Assembly: GCA_007922195.1 (NCBI GenBank)
Contig: ML681981.1
Location: 12,315,403-12,379,402, forward strand
Origin: Podocnemis expansa
Lineage: Eukaryota > Chordata > Testudines > Podocnemididae
Length of the DNA: 64,000 nucleotides
Reading direction: 5' to 3'
The notes beneath the pieces were generated by a model. The model had not been told where the DNA came from, ran no database searches, and worked only from the letters and a program-made list of their open reading frames with translations. Shown piece after piece: positions 1 to 14,280 of this stretch (position 1 is the first letter of the stretch; each line of letters begins with the position of its first letter). The position numbers were made by a program, and so were the translations under genes.

Positions 1-1477
1 GATTAACATTGCTTACATGTGATAATAGACAGAGTCAGTCAATAAAGGGTGAGAATAATATGCATTTAAGAAGCACAAGAATCTAGCACGGGATTACTTG
101 CTCCAAACAGATAATATTTCAAAGTGAGAGGAAAACAGGAAGAAAGACAGGCAAAACTCCCATTTTTAATACCTTGGCATTCAAGGAACAAGCCAGTCTA
201 ATTGTTGCAAAGTTACATATTAAACATCATGTCCTTTCCTCTCACCCAATGTAACTAGACAAATAGTAAGAACTGAGACAAAATATTGTTTGAGCAAGTT
301 ATGTCACCTAAGTAATGGGAAGAAGACTCTTCTGAGGAAAATACCTTTCAACTTCAATGGTGATGAATCCCACTGAAAAGCAGTGATTTCTCTGATGAAA
401 CATTGTTTCAGACTGGTGCCGCTGAAAGGAAGGAGATTTTTTTTAAAATACATCTAATTTTAACACCAGAGAAAGAGGGTCTACATGACACGGATCTCAA
501 ACAGTTTCGCAAAAAATGAAAGTGAAGTTGCCACCGTCCTCTCTTTAGTTAATGCAACATGTGGTCATAATCTTCAACTGTACCACTTTGACTAGTAAAG
601 AACTAAGATTTTGTTGTAGGCCCCAGAGCTTACTGCAATGTTTCATAATGCAGTTTAATAGCTAAAGAATAAAGAAACAAACTTGAAATGGTAGGCGGGG
701 AGGGTTGAGAGAAATCTCTGACAGCAGTCAGCCAATAGGTACATTATCAGACCCGGACAAGTGGTTTTGGTTTCACTTACAGCTTGACTATAATCATATT
801 TCTAAATCAGTGATTTTGTCTATTTTTTCATTACTGGTCCAGTGGCTCCCAAGTCTAGGATAGTGTTGTCTAACGGATGTAATTTCATTAGCCACTGAAG
901 TAAGTGGTGCAGGCATACCCAGCCTACATTACTGTAATGTGCTTCTCATGAGGCAGCCCTTCAAGAAACTTCAGCTAGTCCAAAATGTGAATGAGTTTAT
1001 CACACTGTGCTTCCCAAATTGCACTTCGTCCTGTTTGGTTTGTGGGCACAATTGAAGGTGTTTATTTTTGATCTGTAAAGTCCTTTGTGTTTTTGATATG
1101 GTATGTGTTCTCTCATATCCTTACCCAGATGCTGAAATTAGCTGGATCTTTCATCTAATGGCTGAAACAGGTTTATTGGCTTGAGTTTACCTGCAAAGAG
1201 GTCTCAGTTGAAAGCCTCCAATTTTGGAACTTGCTCTTGAACTAACAGAGCCCAAGTTTATTGACCTTCAGGGCATATTTCAATGCATTTACTCAAATGC
1301 ATTTACTGAAATGGTAGGATTTCAGTTATCCAGTTGGTGGAGTCTTTAATAGTTTTATCGATATTTGGTCAATTTATTGCATGTTTTTAAATTTGTATGG
1401 ATGCACTTAGAGGCTCTACCTTACTACAAATGGGCTGTATAAATTGAAAAATAAAGACCAAGTAGTTCAGACAGTAT

Positions 1478-1877
1478 GCTGTGTTCACACACAGGCATTA
1501 TTTCGATACAAGTTGTGTCGAAACAACTTGTATCGAAATAATACCTTATTTCAAAATAACTTAATTCAAATTAACTGTTTGTTAATTCGAATTAAGGGAA
1601 AAAGCTCAAAGCGAAATAGCAGTTTCAGGCAACAGTTATTTTGAAACAAGTCACTGTTGTTTCGAAACATGTTCAGACTGCATTGTTTCGAAACAACTGT
1701 TTCGAAAAAACATTGTTTCGCCCCCAAATGGGGTTTAAGTTGTTTCGAAACAACGCCATTGTTTCGAAACAACGGATGACGTTGTTTCGAAACTACCGTG
1801 CATCGTGTGAACAGGGTATTTCTTATTTTGAAACAACCTCTGTTGTTTCGAAATAAGAGTGCTGTGTGAACACAGCC
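1478..1877. mobile_element. Palindromic TTTCGAAA-rich MITE, copy 1 (Harbinger-like)
   Basis: This is a 400-bp element with terminal inverted repeats: the left end reads GCTGTGTTCACACA and the right end is its complement, TGTGTGAACACAGCC. It is flanked by a 3-bp direct repeat, TAT (1475-1477 and 1878-1880). The interior is mostly repeated TTTCGAAA / GTTTCGAAAC blocks plus a TTAATTCGAATTAA core, so a single strand could fold into a long hairpin. It has no coding capacity. A 3-bp duplication and GG(C/G)-starting ends suggest a PIF/Harbinger-derived MITE; the class is inferred. Confidence 0.75.
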
Positions 1878-4800
1878 TATGGCTCTGGAATAGATCTTCA
1901 GAGAATAGACGAAAGAGATGGTCTGGGTAAAGAGGCAGTATCTGGTACTAATTATGGTGTCAGATGTTGGAGGCTATGATGGTCATCTAACATAGGAATA
2001 CACAACACTAGACCATGTTCCATACCTTAGTGTGAGGCTTTACATTATTTCTTGTATTTAGATTTCCAGTTTTCTGAATGCTGTAAATGAAACAAAGGCA
2101 CTCTGTAGATTAAAGTAAACAAAAAACAAAAAAGTCAAAAAAGGACTCACCCATCAAAATAAACTACTTCCTTCCTCCTACTGTGGAGCTCCAATTAACC
2201 TCTGCAGAAACAGATAAATGCTTCAGCATATCCTGAAGGTCACTGAACTCTGTGATGGTGGGAGGACAGGGCATTCCAGAGTCAAGAGCCGCCTAAAAAC
2301 AAATGATTGAAAGAATCTGCTGAGACACCTCATCAAAATCCAGTGCTAGAATAGTATCATCAGCAACCTATATAACCATTGTGATCTCTGTCTCCTTCCA
2401 AGGCACAGCTCTGTTTTGTAACGCGGTGTGGCTTGTGTGATGTATAGTTTGGTCTGAATCTGAAAAATTGTATTGCATCATAACTCAAAAACTTCCCACT
2501 GACGTACTCAGTTCTTTCACCAGATACGAACAATCCATATTAACGAAGTGGTTCACCTGCTGGAGCAATTCAGCTGATTAAGAATTTGCAAATGGAAGTG
2601 AAGAAATCTGTGTTTTCTAGTGCACAGTCATAATTTAAGATATTAAAGCTTCTTATGTCACAGTGAGTCATGGCAGAACTGGGCTACCGCAAACAAAGCT
2701 TAAACTACCTTCCCTCTTGCATCATTTTACATAGCTATATTCAAGTTTCCAACTTTACACTCTAATTATTATGCTTTTAAGCAGAGCACTTCAGTGTTCA
2801 GTTCTATAACACAATAGATTGTCTTTTTTTATTTGATATGCATGTACATAAGGACAGATAGGGTTAGCTTGCTCAAAATGGTATTTTACCAGACAGCTTG
2901 ACTTCTTCTTGGTTAAAAATCTGTGTACCCAGGTTTAGTTTAATATGTTAATAAGATTGTAGACAGAGAGACCTACACTGATAATGCTAAATTTCAGGTA
3001 AATTAAATGACCAGAGACAATCCAAATTGATCAATTCTTTGTTCTTAGGAGAGAGTAGCATAGCACTGTTGTGGTTCCCCATGCCTAGTAGTATGATATC
3101 TAAGTGAGATGCTTACAGAGTCTGCCTTTGAAAATAATGGATGATAAAGTGAACAAACCATGTACTTAGAAACAGCATATTGCACTTTTACCAAACTTTA
3201 GACAGTGTTTAGAGAAATGCAAAGTGGATCTGATTTAAACAATAAATTTTATTATTCCTAAGTAACAGCAGCTGCAAACATACATTTTATAAGATACTAC
3301 AAACGAAATTTTATCTAAAAGGTTGAAGCATGTGATAGTTTTATTACAGATACAGCAAAAGTTATTAAAAGAAACTCCTGTGCCCTATTTATTGTATGCT
3401 TCATTTCAATCTTCAGTTTTAAAAACAAACAAAACATTTAAAATTAAATCAGTTAAAAACCTGATTAAAAACCACTTAAAGAAGAATATTACATCTTATA
3501 GAAAAATATAGTTGTACAAACCCAATTTGGGTAAAAGTTCACTTTCCATGTTTGAACCTGAAGTAAAGCTTATAAACCCCTGTAAAAACGACTTAACATA
3601 AAAATTACAGCTTTAAATTCAGCTATAATATTGTAAATGTTTACCCATAATTAAAGCATGTAATTTAGATTTTGAAAACATTGTGCAGAACAGAGGCATA
3701 CATTCTTTTTGGGGGCTATGATGTTTGAAAGTGTACGCTTTTGCGTCATAAACTCAAAATTTTAGTGAATGACCTGAAAATTGCATAACACCCAATTTTT
3801 AATCCACCCCAAATTTTACATTGACATAGTTCTAGGCTTTGTCTAAAGGGACGTCATATAACTGACTACGCAGGAACTATTTGGCCAGAACCCCTGCCTT
3901 CTAGACAGGCTGACTGTCTGCCAGACTGCTGCTTTTGAAACTCTTGTCCATTTCTAAACTCAAAAGGCAGTTTGTTTTTTTCTGCTTTTTTGTTTTCCCA
4001 CTGGTCCATTATTCTTTAATGAAGAAGAAAAAGGCATTTTATAATAAAGATTTTTGTACTGTAATTAAACAAATCTTTTGTATTGTGTTGCTGTATTGTA
4101 CTGGCCTGCCTACTTCTACTTGCCTCAATTACTGCTTCACAGCAACTTTCTTCAGAAGACCATGGCTTCTTGAAGTATTAATGGGATTTGCAAAAGTTGT
4201 AGGATCTGAAAGTTTTTCTGGTTATGCTAACAAAGCAGGAGGCTTGGTCACGTAACTCCAACAACACGCATTTTTCCTGCAGACAGTCCTAAATGTATTT
4301 GAAGTGCCAGAGAATTAGAAATCTATTTGGGTTTACTTGTGAATGTAACAAGACCAGGCATCTCTCAAAATTTACCTCAAGGTCCAGATTTTAGGAAAGT
4401 ATTCTGCCCTTTGGGAGAATTTAGGTTATAAAGGATTAGTTTGAACTTTTGGCTTTTTCTAAGCAAAGCAATAGTTCCCTCTGGTTCAGATGTCATAACC
4501 TCTGAGTTTACATATTATACATTTACAAACGTGTGAGAGATTATACCCTAACATTCTAGATAGTGACAGTTACTATCTTCACTTATGGACATAAATTTGA
4601 AACAGATGTAAGTATTTAAATGTAAAAATAAGATTTCATTATTTGATAAATGTTTAAATGCTCTCTTTTGAGTACAATTTCTAAACATAATCAGAAGGTT
4701 TTTGAAAACCTTCCAGTTTAAGTGTAGTGCTCTAAACACTGGAGACTAATGTATTGCCTTTCTAACACACAAACTATCCTGCTTTTGAAAATCTAGAGGT

Positions 4801-5554
4801 CAGTTTTCAAAGCACTGCCCAGGAATTTAGCCTGCGACTCCCATTGACACTAATGAGAATTGCATAGCTAACTCCTGGAACATCACTTTGAAAGCATATT
4901 CCTTAGATGGTGAGCGATCCAGAAAAAAAAAGTAGCATAAGCTATAGAGAGACATTCACAGATCGAGAGATCAGTTTACACTTTGAAATATTATACTTGC
5001 GTGTGTTATTCCTGTTATGTGATCAGTTGAAAGGATTTTAAAATTCACCCCATTCACAAAGTAAGTCACCAGAAGTAAATAAAAAATACTTCAGCAAGTG
5101 GCAGGCAGACTTGTTAACCTGGCTAATGTGGTATTTGTCAGCATTGAAGAGTGACAATTGGAGCTGTTTGGTACTGGTATTATTCCACACTTTGTGAACT
5201 TTTTGCTTGTTCTTAACGGGTTTAAATTGCATATCTGTATTTTTTTAAAACGTTTTTATTATTTGTTTGAAGTAAAAATGTCCAAATCTGCTTCCTTTTA
5301 CTCCCATGCTTTTGAGTTCTCATCTAGAAGGTACACTCCTTGTTTGTTTTCATGGTGTTAGTTGCAGTAACTATGGAAAAGATACCTTTTGTGAGTTAAC
5401 ATTATTTAGGGTCTGAAGTTTTCCTCATATAAAACCTCAACATTTTGTAACGGGATTTTATTTATTTATTATTGATAACTGTGCATCATATACAAAAAAC
5501 ATTGTGCTTGTTTATATTTTATGCCCATTGACTAAAAAAGACTTCTATCATTTT

Positions 5555-5690
5555 TATTATTTTATTACTCGTATTGTGATTGTGCCTAGCAGCCATAGCC
5601 AGGTAGCCAGAACCCCGTTGTGCTAGGCACTGTACAAACATAACAAAAAGGCTCTCTTCTTCACACTTTACAATCTAATGAGACTATAGT
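5555..5690. repeat. Ancient interspersed repeat fragment
   Basis: The stretch contains the phrase TTGTGCTAGGCACTGTACAA, which I associate with a dispersed repeat of reptile genomes followed by a segment ending in ACAATCTAATGAGAC. I cannot name the family with certainty. It is non-coding. Confidence 0.4.
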
Positions 5691-6208
5691 TCCATTGAAA
5701 TGTTCCAGTGAAGTCATAAGCCATGAAAATAGTGCTCAAGACGTTTTCATATCTATCTAGAAATACAGAATGTGATATATTACATTGATACTATCCAATC
5801 ATCTCCTCCTTTCTTAAAACACTTCTGATGTGGCCAGGTCTTTGAGACTCCTCCAGATCAACTGGGCATTGAAAGCAGTGTTTTGAACTGAGTTGAACAG
5901 GCGGAGTAGGTGCTACAAATTTTGACTGGGTGAACCTTTGTAATTGAGGAATGTGATATAAATAGCAAAAAAAAGTAGTTGGATTCTAATGATTCATAGA
6001 TGTGATATCATACTTACTGAGAATATCTTTTTGAAACAGTTTACAGAGTGACACTAATGGCCAAATCCTGCTTCGCTTACACAAGTAGCTCCTTTTCTCT
6101 TCAGCAAGCTCGTCTAATGAGTAAAACAAAGATTTGGCCCACTATGTTTCAGATGTTTGGACTGCAAACATACTCATGTGTATGTTCATAATACAGCAGG
6201 GCTGCTGT

Positions 6209-6228
6209 TGATGATGATGATGATGATG
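6209..6228. repeat. (GAT)n microsatellite
   Basis: Six to seven tandem GAT/ATG triplets are present. This is a simple repeat. Confidence 0.8.
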
Positions 6229-7712
6229 TTGTAGAGCAATTTTTCCCTTACACTTGCATGCAGTTATTATCAACATAGTATCCTCTAGTGATGTTGGCAT
6301 AGAATGGCTGGTGTCATCCACTCCAGGAAGGTCTTTGTATTGTTGATGGTTAAAGTGTTTCCTATGTATTCTGTAGAGTTTAAATGAAGGACAGCTTTTG
6401 TAGACTAAACCCTTTTGGGGGCAGGGCTGTCTTTTTTAGTAATGTTTATTGTGTGTGTTTGTACATTGTTTGACATAATTGGGCTCAATCCCTCATTGGA
6501 GCCTCTAGGCACTACCACATTTAAAATAATACTGAATTTATTATTAATATAGTAACAGTGCTTATATGAATTATTTAAAATATGTATGTACTTTACAACA
6601 GTGTCATGTATATTTTTATATAAAAAGCCATACACTCATATTTTAAAAAGCACATATATAATCTCTGTTCTCTGTTCAAAACCATCTTAGTATAGTTCAT
6701 AATTGTATATGCTCAACACCATTATTTTTCTGGAAAAGTTCACCCAGGCTTTTTAGGTTCTGGGGTTTTTTTTAATTAAAAAGGTCACAAACCATTATAT
6801 CTAAATTTCAAAGAATTTACCAATTAGCTGTAGTCTGCAATGCCCAGCAGGTGGCTTCTATACTATTAAATGGAGATTGTCTCCATCTCTGATCAAAGCA
6901 AAAACAAAAGTAAGGAAAATGTAAAGTGTTTTATTATGTAGCCTAAACAGTATGCCCTGTAAATTATGAGTAAATTGTGAGGCAGGAGATTAAATGATAG
7001 CATTTCAAGAGGGAGTTTCTTTTGTACATTTTTAACACTATTTTCCAAGTGGATTTTAATGGTAATAATTAAATATTTGTTTAGATTACTGATTCACTAA
7101 GAAAATTGATTAAGGTGAAGATGTGAGAGTTCTCAGTAATAAAAAGTCAAAGTAAATATCAATGTACTGAAGTAGTTTAAAGTATGTAGATGAGTATTAA
7201 TGTCAAATTATAAACTGGGTAAGAAAAGCTTTTTCTCAAGGTACTGAAAAAGTTCTAATTTGCAATTTTCAATTAATTTAAACTTTCCGGATTTGTACCT
7301 ACTTAGGAGGATGTTTGTGGCCTTTTGACCCTTTTGTTATCCCTAACTCAGAAAGGCTTTTATTCTGCAGGGCTTAGGTATAAAAAAATAAAAAGGAACG
7401 TTAATGGCATAACAGTCCTTTCTGATCACCCTGTGTAAGATGTTTATGCAAAGTGTCAATAGAAGCAATTGGCCTAACAGTGTGACAACCTACTTCGCTT
7501 GGAAATGGGCTAATCTCCTGTTTGGGTTATCCAGAGGTCAGATAGGGATTTCTTTTTGCACTCCCATAGTGCATGGGTACACAACTCATAAACACCGTTG
7601 GGCAGAAATTAGTCTACTGAGCCTTGAAGAGTCACTGTTAAAATCCCAAGAATATAAGTTTCACAGGGTTTTTTTAAGATTAATTGAATCGCCCTGTCTC
7701 CTTTTTTCTTTT

Positions 7713-7812
7713 AGCAAAACAAGCAAGGAGTCCTGTGGCACTTTTAAAGACTAACAAATATATTTATCACATGAGCTGTCATGGGAGAAAATTCCACTTC
7801 GTCAGACATACC
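7713..7812. mobile_element. Penelope-like element terminal fragment
   Basis: This fragment carries the shared terminal sequence of the Penelope-like element at 57-60 kb: GGAGTCCTGTGGCACTTT, then AAAGACTAACAAATATATTT, a CATGAGCT motif and a GGGAGAAAATTCCAC motif. Only the end is present, without reverse transcriptase sequence, which is typical of 5'-truncated insertions. The assignment rests on identity with the sequence flanking the degenerate reverse transcriptase near 58-59.9 kb. Confidence 0.65.
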
Positions 7813-10800
7813 AAACACTGTACTTAAACATGTACATGCAACACTGACCCACACAAAAGTTCTACCAGAATCATTATCGAGTACTTCACTCTCATTTTTT
7901 TCAAGCAGGCATCATCCCACTCCATTCTGAAGTTCATGTAGAAATCTACATTAAATCACAGTTCTTCAGTGTTGCCATTGGTGCCCTGTCACAGCAGGTT
8001 GGAACTCAATAAGCGCTCAGGCAAGCATGGCAGGCCATGAAATAGGCCTTGGCGGGGCTGCATGCTGTGAACTCCTGCCCTAGTGAATCAGCTTCTGTGT
8101 GTTTTTATAACTGCCTTTTTTCTCTGTTAATTACGCCCCAAGGCTGTGGAAAGACAGCATTTATCTGTTGAAACAGACTAAGCAGCAAGTGTTCTGACAT
8201 GTTTATCAGGCAAATTGTACCTGACAAAAGGTAATTACACATGCAATCAAGTCTAGAAGTAACTGGGTGATTAGGGGTTAATAAACTGTTTAGCATAAGA
8301 GATATCCTTCTTGTGTTCAAAGAAAGTGGCCAGAATTGCTTCTCCGCCTTTTAACTAAGATCAAATGTAACTAATAGCAATGCAGTGAGAAATTACTTTC
8401 CATATGTTGCATTATGTTCTCAAAAATCAAAACAGGTTTCTAAACAGTGAAGATGTGATCTTTCTCACAAACTGTAACTCATACCTAGTTGGGCAAGTCA
8501 AAACTGTTGGTTCTGAGGATACGAGAACAAAGATAAGGGGCTGTTCCATCTGTACACAGCTATTTAGATCATTTAAAATTTTATTCTAGAATTACTTACT
8601 TCAAGAGAAATGCTCTGGTTTTGTTCTCTGAGTGGTGCAGCAGTCCACATATTCCCTTCAGTGCTGACCAGCTCTACCTTTGCCCTAACCCTAGTTGCTG
8701 TCAGGAACCTCCCAACCAAGACTGTGCCCAGCTGGTCCCCAAAAGCAAAAGGGCAGTAAGCTCATGTGCACGTGTGTCTAGAACTAGTTAGAGTGAGACC
8801 ATAACATTTTTCTGATTACAGAACCAATATTATGTAGCTATGTAAATCCTGTTTACAATATTTCATTTTTATTAATATTTACATGTAGTAAGAGTCTGGT
8901 TCTCAAAAACAGTGCAAAGGTGTAGTCAGGTCTCACTAAGATAACTGCAAATAAATCTTCAAAGTCAGGTTCCAGTTGTTATGTGCAGACTCCTCCAAAT
9001 GGAGTATAAAATCCTAGAGGTAGAAGGAAAAATCCTAAAATATATCAAGTGTAGGTGATAAACACCTTCATTGTCTCAAAGAAAAAGTCCACAACGTGTA
9101 TTTGAGAGGAGAATTAGGTTTATAGAGTGGCACAACTCTAAGAATCCTGCACACACAAACACCTTCCCACACATTATATGCACTTCTAAGGTTGCCAGTC
9201 TGAAGGACTCAGACTGAACCGTTTAAGGCACTGAGTAGCAGCAGCTAATGCATTACTGTGCATTGATTACAATAAATCAGTTCCCAAGTACTCATGTATC
9301 ACCAGGTATTGGAAGTGAGCTTTGAAACCATAACATCTTTTCACAGGTATCGTTCAAAATGCAGGGACAGGAAAGGAGCAAAAGACTGCTCACAAGGGTA
9401 TCTAAAGCTGGAATCATGATATCTCAGGTAACAGCACAACAGCTATTTTGTATGCAGGAAGAGCATGTGCCCCAGCAGAGAAAATATGTAGTTATCTGAA
9501 CATTATTCCTGAAGGTTACCAGAAGTTGAACTAAGACTCCTCCTCAAATCTACCTTTTCCAAAGGCAGATCTTCCCAGAGGTGGCCAAAGTAGTTATAGA
9601 CATTTCACAGTATTTTTTAATTCGCTTTTCTATCTGTTATACTAAAGACATGGAATTTTTCCCTTGCTCCTCCTCTTTTTTGTGCACTTGTATGTGCAGT
9701 TGTTTCTATGCTCTCCCCTTTCCATACTCCTTGGTAGTTATGTCACAGTCTGAGCGGCAGGCAGGTATGCTCTAGCTTGGTAACAGGGATAGTTTTTCTG
9801 TTTGCCTGTAGATTTCTCTTCTCAGATGGTAGCATGTCTCAGTGCCTTGACCCACTCTTGTATTGCATGAAGGTGACAGGAGAACACTTGGGATAGAGTG
9901 TTTACAGCCAAATCTTTTTCATGTTACAGAATGAGTACATTTGTGCTTTTGCATGCAATACAGTATTTGTCAGCCGTATGCCCACGTCTGTTTTGGTAAG
10001 ACATAAGCAGGTGGACCCTTAAGTGTGTGTGATGGTGAGTAGAGGTGAAGTGGAGCCACCAGTTATAGTTCTGTACTGCCTTCAGGCTGAAGAGAGGAAG
10101 GGCCCATCCAGTTTGAAGGCTTGCCTTTGAGATGGTACATCTACAGCGGAAGTGAACAAATTTCCCATTATTTTTTGAGACGTAAATCAGATGTTACTTC
10201 TCAAGGACCAGCGTGTGTGTGAATATTCAACTCCAAGAATCTGACTGTATAGAATTGTATATACTTTAAGTACTTACGTGTATTTAGCTGGTACTTCATA
10301 AACACAGAGAAAAATAACACTTCATTTCCTGCTGATATCTCCCATTACATGCACTTATTTCTCTTATTGCAGTGTCACTGTGGTCCGTTCACCTTTGGCC
10401 AAACTAGGGGTTCTCAGCCTTTTCCTATTGTGACATGATTGGCAGTGTGGCCAGCTGTGCCCAACACAGGTATCTCCAGTAACCAAAAAAATGCTGCCAT
10501 GGGATTTTCTGTGGTGCCACAAATCCATCTATTCCCCCTTTCTCCCCTGGCTTCTGCAAGTCAACCTGCTGCCAGAGGAAACCCTTGTGTCTTTCAGCGA
10601 CAGCAGGGTTTCTTTCACTGGCAGCCTGACTCTCTGCAGCATATTCAGCCACATATTGCTAAATACTAGTGTGTTAGGCACCACTCTTCCAATCTTAATG
10701 ACTTAGTGTTTCTGTAGCTACTGGAGCTGCTACATTAGTGGAAAAAGGAGCATCAGGAAAATACTAAATATAATTTTAGTTTAGTTTTAAACCTGTGTTG

Positions 10801-12540
10801 CATAATTTTGAAAGCAATGGGTAGAATCACTTAAACATATATGACAAACAACAATTTATATTTTTGGTTGATTTCCATTTTTGGCAGAATTAACCTTTCT
10901 GTGATCAGACTTGCTCTCAATACATTTTGTCCTATTCCATATTAATATTAATTACATGATTTAAATCCCTAAGGATTGCAAACCTCCTTTATTTCAGTGC
11001 AATTTACCATGTTTAACATATTACATCTGCTGTATTATGAGTCATGTTGATGTCTCAAGCCAAACCCAGAAAAAGTATTACCATTACATTTTTACCTTGA
11101 TGAGAAATCTCGGTTATTGCATAACTTCACCACATGTTAAATCCTTATTCTTATTGTGGTTTTGCATACTTTTAATTCCTTCCGTATTAAGAGATGATTT
11201 TAATAGGTGTCCTAATGTAGACAGAAAATATCTAATGTAGGAAAAGTCTGTTTTTCTTCTTGCCTTTTTTTTTTTAACTGAAGATGCAAACAAATGTCAG
11301 ATTTTCATGATACCTTACTTATATCTGGATGTTAGGAAGCAAGGAAAAGATCTTCTGAACCCTGTAGATGAGATTCTCAATATATTTCAGTTCTGTAAAT
11401 AAAAGATGGACTTTCCTGTAGTTAATTCATCACTTGTAAACTCTTTTGTGAAAAACTCCATAGGCTAGTGAATAATGCCAGCTTAATCTTTCAAAGAGCG
11501 AATTAACATACTATGAAGAACACAGTACTCAAAAATTGCTATTATTGTTTTCATCTATGAAAACGTAGATTATGCTCCAGCCCAGAAAACTCCCCATGTA
11601 AAAACATGCAAGTCAGACAATGATGTGCCTATCTATATAGCTGTCATATTGTAAGAGAAAGAGATCTCTAAATGGTTAAAGGAGTTAAAGAAGAGGAACC
11701 AAATTCCATGCTTTTTTGTAAGAGAATTCATGATTGTCATGCGCAGTGGAAAACCTGCACAAGGAAGTAAAAGCTGAATGAGAATCTATGTCTGGAACCC
11801 CTGGAAGTATCCAGATACACCTGTCTATATGATTGAGGGAGGCTTCAGAGCTGAGCGCAGGTGTAGCTAAGTAAGAATTCATATGAAGATACTTCCCTTG
11901 CCATCTGATGCTCCTGGAATCAGCTATCTGTCCTTGCCAGTGTGCTGGCTGCTTGCCAACCCAGCCCTCCTACAAAAGTGTCCACATTGACAGTACATTC
12001 ACCAAATGCCAAATCGGATGCAGGTGACATGAATGGCCAGGATTGGATCTGAAGAATTGCACACCAGGCAGCTCTTGCCCACTCACACTGGGCAGTACAT
12101 GCTGTTAGAGCCAATTAAATACATCAGTATGTCACAGCAGTATACGCAGCTATGAATGCGGCATCATGCGTAAGAATGGAAGTGTGCACAACAGCAGCGC
12201 AGCCTTCAGTCACCTGTGTAGTCGTGTCCTGTTTATGCCAGCAGCAGTGAATAACTGTCGTGCTGTATCACCTGACTGTGCACTGAAGAAGAAGACTTAT
12301 GACTGAATGGCAAATGTCATTTGATTGCAGGTCCTTCGGTTCTGTTCCACAGTGTAATGGCAACTGCTGCAGCTCAATACATTTATTGGCTGCTGTGTAG
12401 CCATTTGACCATGCTGGAGGTAGCAGAAGAACTGTCCCAACACCTGATGCTCCTGTTGCTGACATGTCAGTTTCTGTCTGTCTTAGATCCTTTTAATGTA
12501 CCCACATCAATGCTATAGTGTCTGAGAACCTCACAGTCTG

Positions 12541-12735
12541 TAATGTATTTATCCTCATAACATTCATGTGAGGTAGGGAAATTTTGTCATCTGCATATTT
12601 TAAGATGAGAAGCTGAGGCATAGAGGGACTAAGTGACTTTCCCAAGCTCACAGAGGAAGTCAGTAGTGTAGCAAGAACTTGAAGCCAGGCCCCTGCAAAT
12701 CCTACACTAGTGCCCTTATCACTGGACTATCCCAA
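12541..12735 (+). mobile_element. MIR-like SINE (CORE-SINE fragment)
   Basis: The segment reads like the MIR core: AGATGAGAAGCTGAGGCATA, then AGTGACTTTCCCAAGCTCAC and a stretch resembling the MIR tail. The order and spacing match MIR elements of amniotes. It is an old, diverged, non-coding SINE. Confidence 0.7.
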
Positions 12736-13964
12736 TAGTTTTCTCTTTGTGCCCTGCAACAGGTTTGGAATGTACAGCGTGTGCGTAAGGTGCTAAAGAA
12801 GGTAGGACTTGGCTCCTTGTGGAAAATAAAATCTTTGGGTGGCAAAAAAGGTTGTATACACATCCTGCTTTTAGGAATATGAGCATTTATTCATGCTTAG
12901 TTGAGCCCTAATCTTCCAATGGGGCCTCACTATCATTAAGACATGAGTGCCTGAAAACAATCAACAGCTAGACCAAGAGAAGTTGGTTCTAGGTCTGCAC
13001 AGGAAAGATTGAGATGATGGTAGCAGGAAAGGGAAAACACTTTGGATTTTAGGTCATCAGTGGCCACAGGCTTTAGATTACAAATTGTTAAAGTTATGCA
13101 AAGCCTCAGGGTCATTCAGAACTTGTCATGCATCCAAATTCTACAGATTACAGCAACCATAAAGAATGTTACCTTCCATCTTCAACTGGCCAGGAGAGTT
13201 TTCTCTCAGACATGGGCCTAGCCACAAGTTAGATTATGGTAACTTGCTCTGTCGGGGGCAAACAAAGGCACTGAGAAAAGGCTGAAGTTGGTCTTGTCTT
13301 AAGATCCTCCTCTGTTGTGATGCCTATGGTATACTGCCTAGTGATAAAGCTAGCAGGTGAGATAGTAGTGTTTTATTAATGTATCTTGTTTGCTCATGTA
13401 AGGTAGGCTTAGAAGCTGTACCTAACAGCTTCGGGGGTGAGGGAGCATCTAATCTGCATAGGTCCTGTATTAGCTTGAACACAAAGAGCACAATTAGGTA
13501 TTAGCGTAATGGGTGCAGGCCATAGTGGGTAATGGTATTTGGGGTTAGTCTGATCACAGATCTGTCAATATCTATAATTCTTCTGAAGGGAAATATTAAA
13601 TACTGTCTTTGGCTATATGCTATTCTCTGCTTGTTCCAAATCTGTTTTGGTTAGTTAAGGGGTAAAAACAACCCTTAGTTAAAAAGAGACCTGTAAGAGA
13701 GGCCACTGGTTATTTCAGCCTAGAAAAGTTTTAAGACAGGGTTGGAGGTTGGCATGTCTCCTTCTGGAGTGATGCCTGAGGCAGTTTGCCTCACCCATCT
13801 AGCCCCACTGTCAAATGATAGATCTGGGTGGGCTTCTTTGAGGCCTCCTTTGTCATGTTAAAGTAAGTAGCAGTTTGCAGCTGCTTAAGGTTTAAGAGCT
13901 GAAATCACTAGAGGAAAGGAAACTCTCTCTCTAAGTTGAAATCACTGAAGAGGAGCAACAGATG

Positions 13965-14280
13965 GAGTGACCAGAGGGTGGAGACAGCGGACGGTGAGAG
14001 CAGCCAGCAGCGAGCTGGGCAGCATAAGTGACCAATGGGCAGAGCCAGCAGACAGTGAGAGCGGCCAGTAGCGAGCTGGGCGGTGTGAGTACCAGTGGGC
14101 AGAGCCAGCGGACAGCAGGCAGAGCTAGTAGACAGTGAGAGTGGCCAATGGCGAGGTTGGTGGCGTGAGTGACTACTGGGTGGAGCCAGCAGACAGCGAG
14201 CGAAGCCAAGGGACAGCACTAGTGGATGGAGTGAGTGACCTGCGGGTGGCGCTGGCGGACAGCTGGCGTGAAAGACACTC
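13965..14280. repeat. Minisatellite-like tandem array, unit about 60-70 bp
   Basis: Four to five diverged units repeat the phrases GTGACCAATGGGCAGAGCCA, GACAGTGAGAGCGGCCA and GTAGCGAGCTGGGCGGTGTG. Unit ends drift, with short deletions. Several open frames cross the array on both strands, but they encode the same repeated low-complexity peptide and look like by-products of the array. Confidence 0.75.
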